Assembly (NCBI RefSeq): GCF_003075455.1
Contig: NZ_QDAE01000003.1
Coordinates: forward strand, 1 to 64,000
Length of the DNA: 64,000 bases
Reading direction: 5' to 3'
DNA from: Arthrobacter sp. Bz4
Lineage (GTDB): Bacteria; Actinomycetota; Actinomycetes; Actinomycetales; Micrococcaceae
A model generated the notes under the pieces. It searched no databases. It was not told where the DNA came from and saw only the letters and a program-made list of their open reading frames with translations. The translations under genes and the position numbers were made by a program. Every line of letters begins with the position of its first letter. Position 1 is the first letter of the stretch. Below, piece after piece: positions 35,931 through 46,431 of this stretch.

Positions 35931-36989
35931 CTAGGGGCGGGAATCGTTCTCCCTTGGCGTGTCAGGAGTGACTTCCGTCTCGGGAAGGTTTTCCTTGCTG
36001 CCGTTTGTTTCGACGAGATTACCACGGGTAGTGGAATTCGTTTCCTCTGTGTCCGCATGGTGGGAGTGGATCCCACCGTCGGCGTCTGTTTCGTCGGTGA
36101 CCGCTGGTTCCCGCCCGGGAAGGTACAGCGACTGGGTGCCGGTGCTTTTACGCTTGACCCCAAGATAGATCAGGACAGCGATCGCGCCGATCAGGACCAG
36201 GATGCTGGTCCACACATTGAGGCGCTGGGTGACACCGAAGAAGGTGACCAGCTCGGCGTCGTCAATCCTGAGGGCCTCGATCCAGACCCGACCGGCGGTG
36301 TAGTAGGCGGCGTAGGCCCAGAACATCATGCCACCGCGAAGGCCGAAGCGCTTGTCAAGAAGCAGCAGGAGGGCGACGCCGGCGAGATTCCACAGCATTT
36401 CGTACAGGAAGGTGGGGTGGAACAGCGTGTCGGCTGCCATGCCGTCCGGGAAGTTGGCGTTCTCGGGGTCGATTTCCAGGCCCCAGGGCAGCGTGGTGGG
36501 CGCGCCGAAGAGCTCCTGGTTGAACCAGTTCCCCAACCGTCCGACCGCCTGCGCCAGCAGGATTCCCGGTGCGGCGGCGTCCGCGAACGCACTGAGCCGG
36601 ACCCCCGACCTGCGGCATCCGATCCAGGCACCGACGGCGCCCAGGGCGATGGCGCCCCAGATGCCCAGCCCGCCCTCCCAGATCCGTGGGATGCGGGAGA
36701 GGTCACCATCCGGTCCGAAGTAGGCGTCCGGTGAGGAGAACACGTGATAAAGCCGTCCACCAAGGATGCCGAAGGGGATGGCCCAGATGGCCACGTCCCA
36801 GATGACGTCAGGGTTCCCGCCATACCGCTTCCAGCGGGAAACGGTCAGCATCAGTGCCAGAACAATACCGGCCAGGATGCATAGGGCGTAGGTGTAGAGC
36901 GTCAGCGGCCCAAGGCTGAAGGATGCCCACTCGGCTGGCGGGCTCGGAATACTGAGGGGAAGCGCCCCGATGGTGCTCACGATACCCAT
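35931..36989 (-). CDS. lgt: Prolipoprotein diacylglyceryl transferase
   Basis: A 352-residue membrane enzyme that transfers diacylglycerol from phosphatidylglycerol to the lipobox cysteine of prolipoproteins. It has about seven membrane segments in residues 15-265 and the signature GRLGNWFNQELFG with conserved Arg and Asn. The C-terminal 75 residues are a charged extension rich in Asn, Asp and Thr, common in actinobacterial forms. The start is 3 bases after the trpA stop. Confidence 0.94.
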   Translation of the reverse strand: MGIVSTIGALPLSIPSPPAEWASFSLGPLTLYTYALCILAGIVLALMLTVSRWKRYGGNPDVIWDVAIWAIPFGILGGRLYHVFSSPDAYFGPDGDLSRIPRIWEGGLGIWGAIALGAVGAWIGCRRSGVRLSAFADAAAPGILLAQAVGRLGNWFNQELFGAPTTLPWGLEIDPENANFPDGMAADTLFHPTFLYEMLWNLAGVALLLLLDKRFGLRGGMMFWAYAAYYTAGRVWIEALRIDDAELVTFFGVTQRLNVWTSILVLIGAIAVLIYLGVKRKSTGTQSLYLPGREPAVTDETDADGGIHSHHADTEETNSTTRGNLVETNGSKENLPETEVTPDTPRENDSRP

Positions 36990-36992
36990 GGG

Positions 36993-37793
36993 TTAGCTCT
37001 TTCCCGTTCCGCTACTGAGATCCTTGGTCAATTCCGAGAGTGCCTCGACGCCACCGTCGCGCAGGGCAGCAACGAGGGCGGTGCCCACGATCACCCCGTC
37101 CGCATAGGCGGCGATTTCCTTGACCTGTGCGGCCGTTGATACTCCCAGGCCCACGCAGGCGCGTTCGGCACCCGCGCCGTGGGCGGCGTCGACGACGGCG
37201 CGCGCCGCCGAGCTGACTGCGGTCCGTGCGCCGGTGATGCCCATGATCGACACGGCGTAGACGAACCCGCGGCTCGCCTTGACCGTGCGCTCCATGCGTT
37301 CGGGACTGGTTGAGGGTGCCACGAGGAAGATCCGGTCCAGGCCGAACTCGTCGGAGGCTGCAATCCACGCTCCGGCCTCATCAGGGATGAGGTCGGGGGT
37401 GATCAGTCCCGCCCCACCGGCTTCGTGCAGGCGCCGGGCAAATTCGCGGACACCCAGCTGCATCACTGGGTTCCAGTAGGTCATGACCAGCACGGCCGCG
37501 TCAGTCTGGGAGGTGATGCCCTCGACAATGTCGAAGATCCGCTCGACGGTGAACCCGTTCTTGAGGGCCTGCACTGTCGCGTCCTGGATGACCTGGCCGT
37601 CCATGACGGGGTCGGAGTAGGGGATGCCGATCTCGATCAGGTCCACGCCGTTGTTGGCCATTGCCAGCGCCGCATCAATGGTGGTCTGGACGTCGGGGAA
37701 GCCCGCAGGCAGGTAGCCGATCAGGGCCGCGCGTCCGGCGTCGCGTGCCCGGTCGATCGCTGCGGCGGCTTTGCTCGTGGTCTGGGTGGTCAC
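36993..37793 (-). CDS. trpA: Tryptophan synthase alpha chain
   Basis: A 266-residue TIM barrel that cleaves indole-3-glycerol phosphate to indole and glyceraldehyde 3-phosphate. The catalytic Glu and Asp lie in [15 protein letters not shown]; a GVYAV-like strand ([15 protein letters not shown]) and a phosphate-binding turn follow. The GTG start at 37793 overlaps the trpB stop as GTGA, indicating translational coupling with trpB. Confidence 0.96.
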   Translation of the reverse strand: MTTQTTSKAAAAIDRARDAGRAALIGYLPAGFPDVQTTIDAALAMANNGVDLIEIGIPYSDPVMDGQVIQDATVQALKNGFTVERIFDIVEGITSQTDAAVLVMTYWNPVMQLGVREFARRLHEAGGAGLITPDLIPDEAGAWIAASDEFGLDRIFLVAPSTSPERMERTVKASRGFVYAVSIMGITGARTAVSSAARAVVDAAHGAGAERACVGLGVSTAAQVKEIAAYADGVIVGTALVAALRDGGVEALSELTKDLSSGTGKS

Positions 37794-39124
37794 AACTGTT
37801 CTCCGTCTTTCCCGATTTCGGCTTCGGCGCTGTCATCTGGTAGCAGGTCGAAGTATTCGGCAGCGGTAGCCACGTCCTTGTCACCCCGGCCTGAAAGGTT
37901 GATCAGCACAATCTTCTCGGACGGATCCCCGCCCTCCGCGGCAAGCCGCTGGCCCACCTTGATGGCACCCGCCAGAGCGTGGGCCGTCTCGATGGCTGGG
38001 ATGATTCCTTCGCTGCGGCACAGCACGCGGAAAGCGTCCATGGCCTCGGCGTCGGTGATCGGTTCGTAGCTGACCCGGCCAATGTCGGCGAGGTACGCGT
38101 GCTCGGGGCCCACCCCAGGGTAATCGAGTCCGGCTGAGATGGAGTGGGACTCGATGGTCTGGCCGTCGTCGTCCTGCATCAGGTAGGAGCGGGCGCCGTG
38201 CAGCACTCCCGGGCGTCCGAGGGTGATGGTCGCGGCGTGCCGGCCGGTTTCGACGCCCTCACCGCCGGCCTCGAAGCCGTACAGGGCCACCCCTGGGTCG
38301 TCCAGGAACCCGTGGAACATGCCGATGGCGTTGGACCCGCCCCCGATGCAGGCGCAGACGGCGTCGGGCAGCTTGCCGGTTTCCGCCAGCATCTGCTCTC
38401 GGGCTTCTTCACCGATGACTTCGTGGAAGAACCTCACCATTGATGGGAACGGGTGCGCTCCGGCAGCGGTGCCGAGGAGGTAATGGGTGGTGTCGACGTT
38501 GGCCACCCAGTCGCGCAACGCCTCGTTAATAGCGTCCTTGAGCGTCTGGGACCCGCTGGTCACAGGGATCACCGTGGCGCCAAGCAGCTCCATCCGGGCA
38601 ACGTTCAGCGCCTGACGGCGGCAGTCTTCGGCACCCATGTAGACGACGCACTCGAGACCCATCAAAGCCGCCGCGGTGGCGCTGGCCACGCCGTGCTGAC
38701 CGGCACCTGTTTCGGCGATGACCCGGGTTTTACCCATCCGCTTGGCGAGGAGAGCCTGACCCAGCACGTTGTTGATCTTGTGGGATCCGGTGTGGTTGAG
38801 GTCTTCACGCTTGAGGAAGATCCGGACTCCCCCGGCATACTCGGCGAAGCGCTTGGCCTCGGTGAGCAGCGACGGCCGGCCGGCATAGGTGCGATTCAGT
38901 TCGGCCACCTGGGCGGTGAACTCGGGATCGGCCTTCGCCTTGTCAAAGGTGTCGGTCAGCTCATCCAGGGCAGCGATCAGGGACTCGGGCATCCATCGGC
39001 CGCCGTACTCACCGAAGTACGGTCCTGGGGCGTGGCGGAGGCTTGCCGTCGGATCGAGGAACGCGTCGGCGGTATCGGTGGTGACCCCGGTGGATGCGTT
39101 GGCTGCCTGTGGCGAATCGGTCAT
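37790..39124 (-). CDS. trpB: Tryptophan synthase beta chain
   Basis: A 444-residue PLP enzyme that joins indole and serine to make tryptophan. The PLP lysine is in [14 protein letters not shown], the GAGQHG turn and the GGGSNAIG phosphate cup are present, and the N-terminal [16 protein letters not shown] is typical. The ATG at 39124 is chosen; the open frame extends to 39295, but that part overlaps trpC and is unlike the family. Confidence 0.96.
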   Translation of the reverse strand: MTDSPQAANASTGVTTDTADAFLDPTASLRHAPGPYFGEYGGRWMPESLIAALDELTDTFDKAKADPEFTAQVAELNRTYAGRPSLLTEAKRFAEYAGGVRIFLKREDLNHTGSHKINNVLGQALLAKRMGKTRVIAETGAGQHGVASATAAALMGLECVVYMGAEDCRRQALNVARMELLGATVIPVTSGSQTLKDAINEALRDWVANVDTTHYLLGTAAGAHPFPSMVRFFHEVIGEEAREQMLAETGKLPDAVCACIGGGSNAIGMFHGFLDDPGVALYGFEAGGEGVETGRHAATITLGRPGVLHGARSYLMQDDDGQTIESHSISAGLDYPGVGPEHAYLADIGRVSYEPITDAEAMDAFRVLCRSEGIIPAIETAHALAGAIKVGQRLAAEGGDPSEKIVLINLSGRGDKDVATAAEYFDLLPDDSAEAEIGKDGEQL

Positions 39125-39167
39125 GAGCTTGCCTGTCCTGTTGTGGTGGTGTGCTGCGTACCGGTGG

Positions 39168-39992
39168 TTAGGCGGTCGGCTGGTCCTGGTCGGCCAGTCG
39201 GGCGCTGCGGCCGGCGTCGAGGAACGCGGCGATGGTGTCTTCGGGGTTGTCGTGGCGAACCAGCGCCTCGCCAACCAAGATGGCGTCTGCCCCATCCGAG
39301 GCGAACCGGTCGACGTCGGCCACGTCCCGCACGCCAGACTCGGCGACGATCAGTGTGCCCGCCGGGATTCCTCCGGCCAGTGGCCCGAAGACTGACCGGT
39401 CAATGTCAAGCGTCTTGAGGTTGCGCACGTTGATCCCGATGATCTTGGCCCCCACCGCAACGGCCCGTTCAACCTCGACGTCCGTATGGGTTTCGACCAG
39501 CGCGTTCATCCCCAGCTCGTGGGTGAGCGCGAGGAAGCGTGCAAGTTCCTCGTCAGTGAGGGCCGCGACGATCAGCAGGATCAGGTCGGCTCCGTGGGCA
39601 CGAGCCTCCCAGATTTGGTACTCGTCAACGGTGAAGTCCTTGCGCAACAGGGGGAGGTCGACGGCGGCGCGCACCGAGTCGAGATCCGCGAGGGACCCCC
39701 CAAAACGGCGTTGTTCGGTGAGGACGCTGACGACGGCGGCCCCGCCGGTTTCGTAGCGGACCGCCAGTCCTGCCGGGTCCGCAATGTCCGCCAGCGCACC
39801 CTTCGAGGGGCTGCGCCGTTTCACCTCCGCGATCAGGGTGATCCCCGAGCCGTCACCGCTCAGGGCCGCGTAGGCGTCCCGGGGTGCCGGGGCGGCCGCG
39901 GCGTCGTCGCGCAGGTGCTCTAGCGGACGCGCCGCAACCCGCGGCGCGAGGTCCTCACGGACGCCCGCAATGATGTCGTCGAGAACGCTCAC
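39168..39992 (-). CDS. trpC: Indole-3-glycerol phosphate synthase
   Basis: A 274-residue enzyme that closes the indole ring. It starts [18 protein letters not shown] and has the active-site [29 protein letters not shown] and [14 protein letters not shown]. It is monofunctional (not fused to trpF). The stop of the upstream HGxxPAAW gene directly abuts its ATG at 39992. Confidence 0.96.
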   Translation of the reverse strand: MSVLDDIIAGVREDLAPRVAARPLEHLRDDAAAAPAPRDAYAALSGDGSGITLIAEVKRRSPSKGALADIADPAGLAVRYETGGAAVVSVLTEQRRFGGSLADLDSVRAAVDLPLLRKDFTVDEYQIWEARAHGADLILLIVAALTDEELARFLALTHELGMNALVETHTDVEVERAVAVGAKIIGINVRNLKTLDIDRSVFGPLAGGIPAGTLIVAESGVRDVADVDRFASDGADAILVGEALVRHDNPEDTIAAFLDAGRSARLADQDQPTA

Positions 39993-40325
39993 CTAGTCGT
40001 CTTTGCCCTTCAGCTTCGAACCGCCGACGCCGTAGCCTGCACGCTTCATGACGAAACCGGCAGCGAGACCGATCACCATGACTGCAATGCCAATCCAAAA
40101 CAGGACCGTGCCGGCGTCGAAGTTTCCTTCAGTGCTGGCGAAAACATAGGCGAACGACGAGACGGCGGCGCCTGCCAACATGATCAGGACGCAGGTCCAT
40201 GCGGCGGGGCTATTGCCATGCCCGATGGTCTCGTCATGCATCGAGGCGTGGCTCTGCTTGGAGTTCTCCGGGTGCTCTGTCGAAGCGGTCCGGGTGGATG
40301 CGTTAGCTGTGGCGTCTTTGGCCAT
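39993..40325 (-). CDS. HGxxPAAW-motif membrane protein of the trp cluster
   Basis: A 110-residue protein with a hydrophilic N terminus, the motif GHGNSPAAW near residues 42-50, then two membrane segments (CVLIMLAGAAVSSFAYVFA and GTVLFWIGIAVMVIGLAAGF) and a short basic tail. The family is conserved beside trpC in Actinobacteria; its function is unknown. AAGGAG lies 7 bases before the ATG at 40325. Confidence 0.85.
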   Translation of the reverse strand: MAKDATANASTRTASTEHPENSKQSHASMHDETIGHGNSPAAWTCVLIMLAGAAVSSFAYVFASTEGNFDAGTVLFWIGIAVMVIGLAAGFVMKRAGYGVGGSKLKGKDD

Positions 40326-40400
40326 GGTGACTCTCCTTGAAACTGGTCTACTGTCCATTCTGCCATTAGTTCAGGGCGACCGCGGTCTGCCCTCACCCGT

Positions 40401-41048
40401 TTAGCTGGTGGGATCTTTTCCCTTGGTCAGCTGGTCCCAGCTGTCGATCTCGTCCGAGTGGGCGGTCGTCTTCCGGGCTGGCGAATCAGCGTCGGCTACT
40501 TTCTCGTACCGCATGGAGCGGTTCCAGCTGCGGCCGGCGAGGAGCATCCAGACGGCGGCGCCGATCAGGCCCAGCCCGGCGAATGCCGCCAACCACGGGA
40601 AAAGGGTCAGCACGAGTCCGGCGTCGCTGTCGGTGCTGACGCCGATTGCTTCCCCAATGGCGGGGGCCGCCGCACCGGTGGGATCCGCCACCACGAGCAG
40701 GCTGTTCCAGACAATGCCGACACCGGCGATAAACAGGATCGCCACCACCAGAATCCGGGCGACGCGGCCGGCGATGGAAACGGCCAGCGCTGCGGCCAGG
40801 GCGACAAGCGCGAATGCGGTGACTGCGGTGGCCGCGTCGCTGCCGGGGATCTGCAGGTCAGGGGTCTGGACGGCGTCCTGCGGCAGGATCACCGTCAGCC
40901 AGGTCTGGGTGGTGCTGGCGAAGGCGATAAGCGAAAAGAGCACCGTGGCAAGAATTACGGTGCCCTTGCGCTGCCAGCCCCGCGGGGCTGCCGGCGTGCT
41001 GCCATGGTTCGGGCCGGTGGTGTGGGGTGTTCCTGAACTGGTGCTCAT
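40401..41048 (-). CDS. Trp biosynthesis-associated membrane protein (TIGR02234 type)
   Basis: A 215-residue protein with four membrane segments (about residues 28-45, 72-95, 97-118 and 150-172) and an external TQTWLTVILP segment. The C terminus WDQLTKGKDPT is typical of the Trp_oprn_chp family found in actinobacterial trp operons. The molecular role is unknown. Its ATG at 41048 overlaps the trpE stop by 4 bases. Confidence 0.85.
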   Translation of the reverse strand: MSTSSGTPHTTGPNHGSTPAAPRGWQRKGTVILATVLFSLIAFASTTQTWLTVILPQDAVQTPDLQIPGSDAATAVTAFALVALAAALAVSIAGRVARILVVAILFIAGVGIVWNSLLVVADPTGAAAPAIGEAIGVSTDSDAGLVLTLFPWLAAFAGLGLIGAAVWMLLAGRSWNRSMRYEKVADADSPARKTTAHSDEIDSWDQLTKGKDPTS

Positions 41049-42616
41049 GCGGGGGGCACCTCCTGAAGGTCAGTTGCGGAGACAGTCCTGAGGCTTGAGG
41101 CGATCAGGGCGGCCCGCAGCGGGGCTGCCGCCTTGTTGACCGTCTCCTGCGCCTCGTCCTCGAGAACCGAGTCGGCAACGATTCCGCCGCCGGCTTGCAC
41201 ATAGGCGCGGCCCTCACGGAGCAGTGCGGACCGGATGGCGATCGCCAGGTCCATGTCGCCAGCGAAGTCGAGGTAGCCCACCACCCCTCCGTAGATGCCC
41301 CGGCGGTGGGGCTCAACCTCGTCGATCAGACGCAGCGCCCGGGGTTTGGGCGCACCCGAGAGCGTTCCGGCGGGGAAGGTGGCGGCGAGGACGTCGTAGG
41401 CGGTTTTGCTGGGTGCCAGTGATCCGACGACGGTCGACACCAGGTGCATGATGTGACTGAACCGTTCCACCTCCATGAACTGGGTGACGTCCACTGACCC
41501 GGGGACACAGACCTTGGAGATGTCGTTGCGTGCCAAGTCCACCAGCATCAGGTGTTCGGCGCGTTCCTTTTCGTCCGCCAAGAGTTCATCGGCCAGGGCG
41601 CGGTCCTCCTCGAGGGTCTGGCCGCGCGGACGGGATCCCGCGATGGGGTGGGTGATGACATCGTTGCCGGTGACTGTGACCAGTGCCTCCGGGGAGGATC
41701 CGACAATCGAGTATTCCCTGCCATCGGCGTCAGCCAGGCTGAACAGATACATGTAGGGGCTGGGATTGGTGTTGCGCAGCACCCGGTAGACATCGAGGGG
41801 TGATGCCTGGCAGTCAAGTTCGAAGCGGCGTGAAATGACCACCTGGAAGACGTCGCCGTCGACAATGGCCCGCTTGCCCCGCTCGATTGCGGCGAGATAC
41901 TTGGGCTTGTCCCATCGCTCGTCGACCCGGGACAACAGCTCGGCGGTGTCCACCGACCCGTCCTGCAATACCGAAACCGGCTGTTCGGCAGCTTCACCCA
42001 GCTTGGTGAGCATTGCACGGATCCGCCGGACGGCGTCGTGCCATGCCTCGTCCACCCGGTCGCTGGTTCCGTCGAAGTTGATTGCATTGGCTACCAGGGT
42101 GAGGGCGCCCTCCGAGTTGTCGTGCACCGCCATGTCGGTCACCAGGCACATGGCTAGCTCGGGGAGGAAAAGGTCGTCCTCGGGAGGGCTGGTCAGCCGC
42201 TCCCAGTGCCGGACCGATTCCCAGCCGATAAACCCCACCAGCCCCGAGGTGAACGGCGGCAGGTTGTCGAACCGCCGGGTACGCAATGCCTCGATGGTCT
42301 GGCGGAGGGCTTCAACCGGGCTACCTGAGGTGGGAACACCCGCGGGCGGCTCCCCCAGCCAGTGTGCCTCCCCGTCAAGACTGGTCAGCGTCGCCCGGGA
42401 GTGGGCGCCGATGAAGGAGTACCTCGACCACACGCCCCCAACAGCTGCCGATTCCATCAGGAACGTCCCGGGCTCGCCGTTGGCAAGCTTGCGGTAGATG
42501 GCAATCGGGGTGTGGGCGTCCGCCAGCACCTTCAGATGCACGGGTACTACCCGACGCTCTTTGGCGAGCTCGCGGAACTCGGCAAGGCTGGGGCTGATGA
42601 CTCCAAGTTCCTGCAT
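41045..42616 (-). CDS. trpE: Anthranilate synthase component I
   Basis: A 523-residue enzyme that makes anthranilate from chorismate, using ammonia from a TrpG partner. The LMES segment (GTFLMESAAVGG) lies in the tryptophan-feedback region. Active-site blocks are NPSPYMYLFSL, ITHPIAGSRPRG and SGAPKPRALRLIDEVEP. The ATG at 42616 is chosen because the longer frame to 42700 runs into hisI. No trpG or trpD is in the window, so they must be encoded elsewhere. Confidence 0.95.
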   Translation of the reverse strand: MQELGVISPSLAEFRELAKERRVVPVHLKVLADAHTPIAIYRKLANGEPGTFLMESAAVGGVWSRYSFIGAHSRATLTSLDGEAHWLGEPPAGVPTSGSPVEALRQTIEALRTRRFDNLPPFTSGLVGFIGWESVRHWERLTSPPEDDLFLPELAMCLVTDMAVHDNSEGALTLVANAINFDGTSDRVDEAWHDAVRRIRAMLTKLGEAAEQPVSVLQDGSVDTAELLSRVDERWDKPKYLAAIERGKRAIVDGDVFQVVISRRFELDCQASPLDVYRVLRNTNPSPYMYLFSLADADGREYSIVGSSPEALVTVTGNDVITHPIAGSRPRGQTLEEDRALADELLADEKERAEHLMLVDLARNDISKVCVPGSVDVTQFMEVERFSHIMHLVSTVVGSLAPSKTAYDVLAATFPAGTLSGAPKPRALRLIDEVEPHRRGIYGGVVGYLDFAGDMDLAIAIRSALLREGRAYVQAGGGIVADSVLEDEAQETVNKAAAPLRAALIASSLRTVSATDLQEVPPA

Positions 42617-42632
42617 GAATGTGTGTGCTCTT

Positions 42633-43064
42633 TCAGCTGGCGGTGGGAAAGTTTTGGGGGGAACTGCCCGAGCCGACGACGACGTCGAGGTCCCGGCCAT
42701 CGAAACAGGTCCGGGTGCCGGTGTGGCAGGCGGCGCCGACCTGGTCGACCCTGATGAGGAGGGCGTCGCCGTCGCAGTCTATGGCCGCGGACTGGACCCA
42801 CTGGATGTGCCCGGAGGTGTCGCCCTTGCGCCAGTAGGTGTTGCGGGACCGGGAAAAGAAGGTGACCCGCCCCGTGGTGAGGGTGCGATGGACCGCTTCG
42901 TCGTCCATCCAGCCGAGCATCAGCACTTCGCCCGAATCATACTGTTGGATCACTGCGGCGACCAGCCCGGCGGGGTCGCGCTTGAGGGCCGCGGCGATCC
43001 CCGGATCGAGGGTCTTCCCCTTGGAAGAATCAGGCGTTGGCGTGGTGTTGGTGTGTGTTGGCAT
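42633..43064 (-). CDS. hisI: Phosphoribosyl-AMP cyclohydrolase
   Basis: A 143-residue enzyme of histidine synthesis (third step). It has [13 protein letters not shown] and the metal-binding [26 protein letters not shown]. It is not fused to hisE. The ATG at 43064 is preferred over a TTG at 43073, but neither has a clear ribosome site. It ends 16 bases before trpE, so the his and trp genes are probably cotranscribed here. Confidence 0.93.
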   Translation of the reverse strand: MPTHTNTTPTPDSSKGKTLDPGIAAALKRDPAGLVAAVIQQYDSGEVLMLGWMDDEAVHRTLTTGRVTFFSRSRNTYWRKGDTSGHIQWVQSAAIDCDGDALLIRVDQVGAACHTGTRTCFDGRDLDVVVGSGSSPQNFPTAS

Positions 43065-43184
43065 CGTCGTCAATTCTATCGCGCCGGTTGGCGGCCAGGA
43101 GACGGTGGCTGGATGCCCATTGGAACGTCTAATCCGGCGGTGCTTCGTGCCAAAAAGCAGCGGATCGTGCTAGTTTCAGCAGTG

Positions 43185-43832
43185 ATGCAATATGTAGAAC
43201 CTTCCCGCGAAGTTTTGGCCGAAACGCTTCTCGCAGCAGGGCCCCATTCGCCCACGTTGTGTGCTGGCTGGCAGACCAAAGAGTTGGCAGCCCACTTATA
43301 TCTGCGGGAACACCGACCTGCTGTCGGCCTTGCCATGGTCATCAAGCCCCTGGCCGCCGTATCCGAGAAATCAGTGCGAAAGATGTCCGCCAAAGCCGAG
43401 TCGGCTGCCGGGTATCAGAAGCTGGTCGCGGATTTCCGTGCCGGGCACCCTTTTTACTCGCCCATGAAGCGCTCAAAGTCGCTTGATGCCAGCGCCAACC
43501 TGATCGAATACTTTGTGCATACCGAGGATGTCCGCCGCGCGCGGAGCCGGTGGGCGCCCCGTGCCCTCGATGAGGATTACTCAGACGCCCTCTGGGACGA
43601 ACTCATCAAACGTGCTGCCATCCTGTACCGGGGCGTGGATCTGGGTATCGTGCTGGTTCGGTCCGATGGTTTACGCCATGTGGCCAAGCGCGCACCGGTA
43701 TCGGTCGCCATCAAGGGCGATCCCGGGGAGCTGCTCATGCACGCCCATGGTCGAACCCGCCACGCCCTCGTGACGTTCGAGGGACAGCCCGACGCCGTCG
43801 CGCTGCTCGATAGCGCCGAAGTAGGGCTCTGA
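43185..43832 (+). CDS. TIGR03085-family metal-binding protein
   Basis: A 215-residue DinB/mycothiol-maleylpyruvate-isomerase-like protein. The N-terminal VLAETLLAAGPHSPTLCAGWQTKELAAHLYLRE is the TIGR03085 hallmark, with a His in AAHL that would bind metal, and YFVHTEDVRRA gives further His. The activity is unknown. The ATG at 43185 matches the family start; the open frame upstream to 42498 overlaps hisI on the other strand. It is the only plus-strand gene in this his-trp stretch. Confidence 0.85.
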   Translation: MQYVEPSREVLAETLLAAGPHSPTLCAGWQTKELAAHLYLREHRPAVGLAMVIKPLAAVSEKSVRKMSAKAESAAGYQKLVADFRAGHPFYSPMKRSKSLDASANLIEYFVHTEDVRRARSRWAPRALDEDYSDALWDELIKRAAILYRGVDLGIVLVRSDGLRHVAKRAPVSVAIKGDPGELLMHAHGRTRHALVTFEGQPDAVALLDSAEVGL

Positions 43833-43858
43833 ACCCTCCCTCTGGCGAAACCCTCCCT

Positions 43859-44629
43859 CTAGCGGACCGGGAAGCCCGCGTCGCTGATGGCTTTCTTCAC
43901 CTGGGCAATGGCGTCCAGGGGCCCGAAGTGGAACACCGACGCCGCGAGCACCGCATCGGCCCCGGCCTGCACTGCTGGCGGGAAGTGCTCAGGCAAGCCG
44001 GCCCCACCGGAGGCGATCAGCGGAACCTTGACGGCGGCACGCACCGCGCGGATCATCTCCAGGTCGAACCCGGCTTTGGTGCCGTCGGCGTCGATCGAGT
44101 TGAGCAGAATCTCGCCCACCCCACGGTCGGCTGCTTCCCTGGCCCACTGCACGGCGTCGATCCCGGTGCCCTGACGGCCCCCATGCGTGGTCACTTCGAA
44201 GCCCGACGGCGTCCCGCCACCAGGCACGCGCCGCGCGTCGAGCGAGAGCACCAGAACCTGCGACCCGAAGTGGCTGGAGATTTCGTCGATAACGTCCGGC
44301 CGGCTGACAGCTGCCGTGTTGATCGATGCCTTGTCGGCCCCGAACCGCAGCAGCTTGTCGACGTCCGCAATCCCGCGGACTCCCCCGCCGACTGTCAGCG
44401 GGATGAAGACTTCCTCCGCGGTGCGGGCGACGACGTCGAACGTGGTGTCCCGGTTGCCCGAGGACGCGGTAACGTCCAGGAAGGTCAGTTCGTCGGCGCC
44501 GGCGCGGTCGTACCGGTGAGCGAGCTCCACCGGGTCACCGGCGTCACGCAGATCGGCGAAGTTGATGCCCTTGACAACGCGACCGGCGTCGACGTCGAGG
44601 CACGGAATGACGCGAATGGCTACACCCAT
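43859..44629 (-). CDS. hisF: Imidazole glycerol phosphate synthase subunit HisF
   Basis: A 256-residue TIM barrel that forms imidazole glycerol phosphate with ammonia from HisH. Catalytic Asp residues lie in [14 protein letters not shown] (N-terminal) and LVLSLDARR (mid-protein). Length is normal. It follows hisG by 10 bases, suggesting cotranscription; hisH and hisA are not in the window. Confidence 0.96.
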   Translation of the reverse strand: MGVAIRVIPCLDVDAGRVVKGINFADLRDAGDPVELAHRYDRAGADELTFLDVTASSGNRDTTFDVVARTAEEVFIPLTVGGGVRGIADVDKLLRFGADKASINTAAVSRPDVIDEISSHFGSQVLVLSLDARRVPGGGTPSGFEVTTHGGRQGTGIDAVQWAREAADRGVGEILLNSIDADGTKAGFDLEMIRAVRAAVKVPLIASGGAGLPEHFPPAVQAGADAVLAASVFHFGPLDAIAQVKKAISDAGFPVR

Positions 44630-44639
44630 GGCTGCCTCC

Positions 44640-45482
44640 CTAGACCCTGCAGGCGTGGATGGTGCTAACGAGGATGGCGCGGGCGCCGAGCTCGTACAGC
44701 TCGTCCATGATGCGGTTGGTCTGGTTGCGCAGCACCATTGACCGGACGGCTACCCAGTCCGAGTCGCGAAGCGGCGACACGGTCGGCGACTCAAGGCCGG
44801 GTGTGAGGGCTGCCGCTGCGTCGACCAGGTCCTTGCGGATGTCGTAATCCATCAGCACGTACTGCCGTGCCACCAGGACACACTGCAGCCGCCGGATCAG
44901 CACGTCCAGCCCAGCCGGGGTGTCCCCGCTGCGCCCAATCAGTACGGCTTCGCTACGCAGGATCGGGTCGCCGAAGATTTCCATCCCAGCGGCCTTGAGC
45001 GTGTTGCCGGTTTCGACGACGTCGGCGATGGCGTCGGCGACACCGAGGCGCACCGAGGATTCGACGGCGCCGTCGAGCCGTACCACCGTGGCGTTGACGC
45101 CATGGTCGGCGAGATAACGGCGCAGCAGTCCGTCATAGCTGGTGGCGAGCCGCTTGCCGTCGAGCTGCCCGACGTCGGTGAAGTCGCCCACCGGGCCGGC
45201 GAACCGGAAGGTCGAGGCACCGAAGCCGAGCGTCAGACGCTCTTCGGCGTCGACGTCGGCATCAAGGAACAGATCGCGGCCGGTGATCCCGACGTCGAGC
45301 GTCCCGGAACCCACGTAAACCGCGATGTCGCGGGGACGGAGGAAGAAAAATTCGACGCCGTTGTCCGGGTCTTCAAGGACCAGTTCACGGGTGTCGCGGC
45401 GCTGGCGGTAACCAGCCTCCGCGAGCATGGCGGAAGCGGATTCGGACAGGGCGCCCTTGTTGGGGACTGCTACACGAAGCAT
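44640..45482 (-). CDS. hisG: ATP phosphoribosyltransferase (long form)
   Basis: A 280-residue enzyme for the first step of histidine synthesis. [14 protein letters not shown] starts the catalytic part; VGITGRDLF and [12 protein letters not shown] are typical. The C-terminal 75 residues are the regulatory ACT-like domain of the long HisG form, the site of histidine feedback. The ATG at 45482 is the family start; the frame opens at 45530. Confidence 0.95.
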   Translation of the reverse strand: MLRVAVPNKGALSESASAMLAEAGYRQRRDTRELVLEDPDNGVEFFFLRPRDIAVYVGSGTLDVGITGRDLFLDADVDAEERLTLGFGASTFRFAGPVGDFTDVGQLDGKRLATSYDGLLRRYLADHGVNATVVRLDGAVESSVRLGVADAIADVVETGNTLKAAGMEIFGDPILRSEAVLIGRSGDTPAGLDVLIRRLQCVLVARQYVLMDYDIRKDLVDAAAALTPGLESPTVSPLRDSDWVAVRSMVLRNQTNRIMDELYELGARAILVSTIHACRV

Positions 45483-45563
45483 AGGGGTTCTTTCGCTGAA
45501 GTTTTCGAGGAGGTTCTGCTGGTTACTCACAGCTGGGCACTCACAGCTGTGGTGGGACGGTGG

Positions 45564-45827
45564 CTATAGATGCTTGTACACGTCGTCCAGGGTCAGACCC
45601 TTGGCGATCATCAGGACCTGTAGGTGGTAGAGCAGCTGGGAGATTTCCTCGGCGGCTGCCTCATCCGACTCGTATTCGGCGGCCATCCACACCTCGGCGG
45701 CTTCCTCAACCACCTTCTTGCCGATGCCATGAACACCGGAATCGAGTTCGGCGATGGTGCGCGACCCGTCCGGACGTGCTACGGCCTTGGCGCTAAGTTC
45801 AGCAAAGAGTGTTTCGAAGCTTTTCAC
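45564..45827 (-). CDS. hisE: Phosphoribosyl-ATP pyrophosphatase
   Basis: An 87-residue enzyme for the second step of histidine synthesis. The all-helical MazG-like core is seen in [17 protein letters not shown] and [19 protein letters not shown]. The GTG start at 45827 gives [11 protein letters not shown], the usual family start; the upstream residues to 45872 look unrelated. It precedes hisG by 81 bases. Confidence 0.93.
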   Translation of the reverse strand: MKSFETLFAELSAKAVARPDGSRTIAELDSGVHGIGKKVVEEAAEVWMAAEYESDEAAAEEISQLLYHLQVLMIAKGLTLDDVYKHL

Positions 45828-45890
45828 AACGCCAACGTTACTGGGTTGGCGGCGTTGAGCCTCATTCGGCAAGGTCCGTGTGACAAAGCT

Positions 45891-46370
45891 CTACCCCTGC
45901 CAGGGATCGAGCACTGCTGCGGTGGTCAGCGCGGCAGCGACCGATTCGTAGCCCTTGTCCTCGCTGGACCCGGGCAGCCCCGCCCGGTCCAGCCCCTGCT
46001 CCTCGGTGTCGCAGGTCAGGACGCCGAACCCAACGGGCTTTCCGGTCCGGACGCTGACATCGGTGAGACCTGAGGTGGCGGCCTGGCAGACATAGTCGAA
46101 GTGCGGGGTGCCGCCGCGGATGACGACGCCCAGCGCCACCACCGCGTCAAAGTGCGGTGCCAACCGGGCGGCGGCAACGGGCAACTCGAAGCTGCCCGGG
46201 ACGCGGACCACGGTGGGCTGGATTCCGGCATCCGTGGCGGCCCGGAGCGCGCCGGCAAGCAATCCGTCCATAATCTCCGTGTGCCAGCTGGCGGCGACGA
46301 CGACGAGGCGAAGCTGCCCCTGTCCGGACAGGTGGCTGAGGTCGATGGTTGGTGCGCCGTGGCCGCTCAT
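45891..46370 (-). CDS. ribH: 6,7-Dimethyl-8-ribityllumazine synthase
   Basis: A 159-residue subunit of the icosahedral lumazine synthase. It shows [15 protein letters not shown], the VPGSFELP and [13 protein letters not shown] blocks, and [11 protein letters not shown] near the C terminus. It is the last gene of the rib operon, 61 bases after ribA. Confidence 0.95.
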   Translation of the reverse strand: MSGHGAPTIDLSHLSGQGQLRLVVVAASWHTEIMDGLLAGALRAATDAGIQPTVVRVPGSFELPVAAARLAPHFDAVVALGVVIRGGTPHFDYVCQAATSGLTDVSVRTGKPVGFGVLTCDTEEQGLDRAGLPGSSEDKGYESVAAALTTAAVLDPWQG

Positions 46371-46431
46371 GAGGGTCTCTTTTCGGTGGGTTGAGGCTGG
46401 TGGGGCTGGTGGGTCTGGTGATCGGGGTCGG

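Noticed and set aside
37790-39295. A trpB start at 39295
   Set aside because: The extra 57 residues overlap trpC in another frame and do not resemble TrpB; ATG 39124 fits the family.
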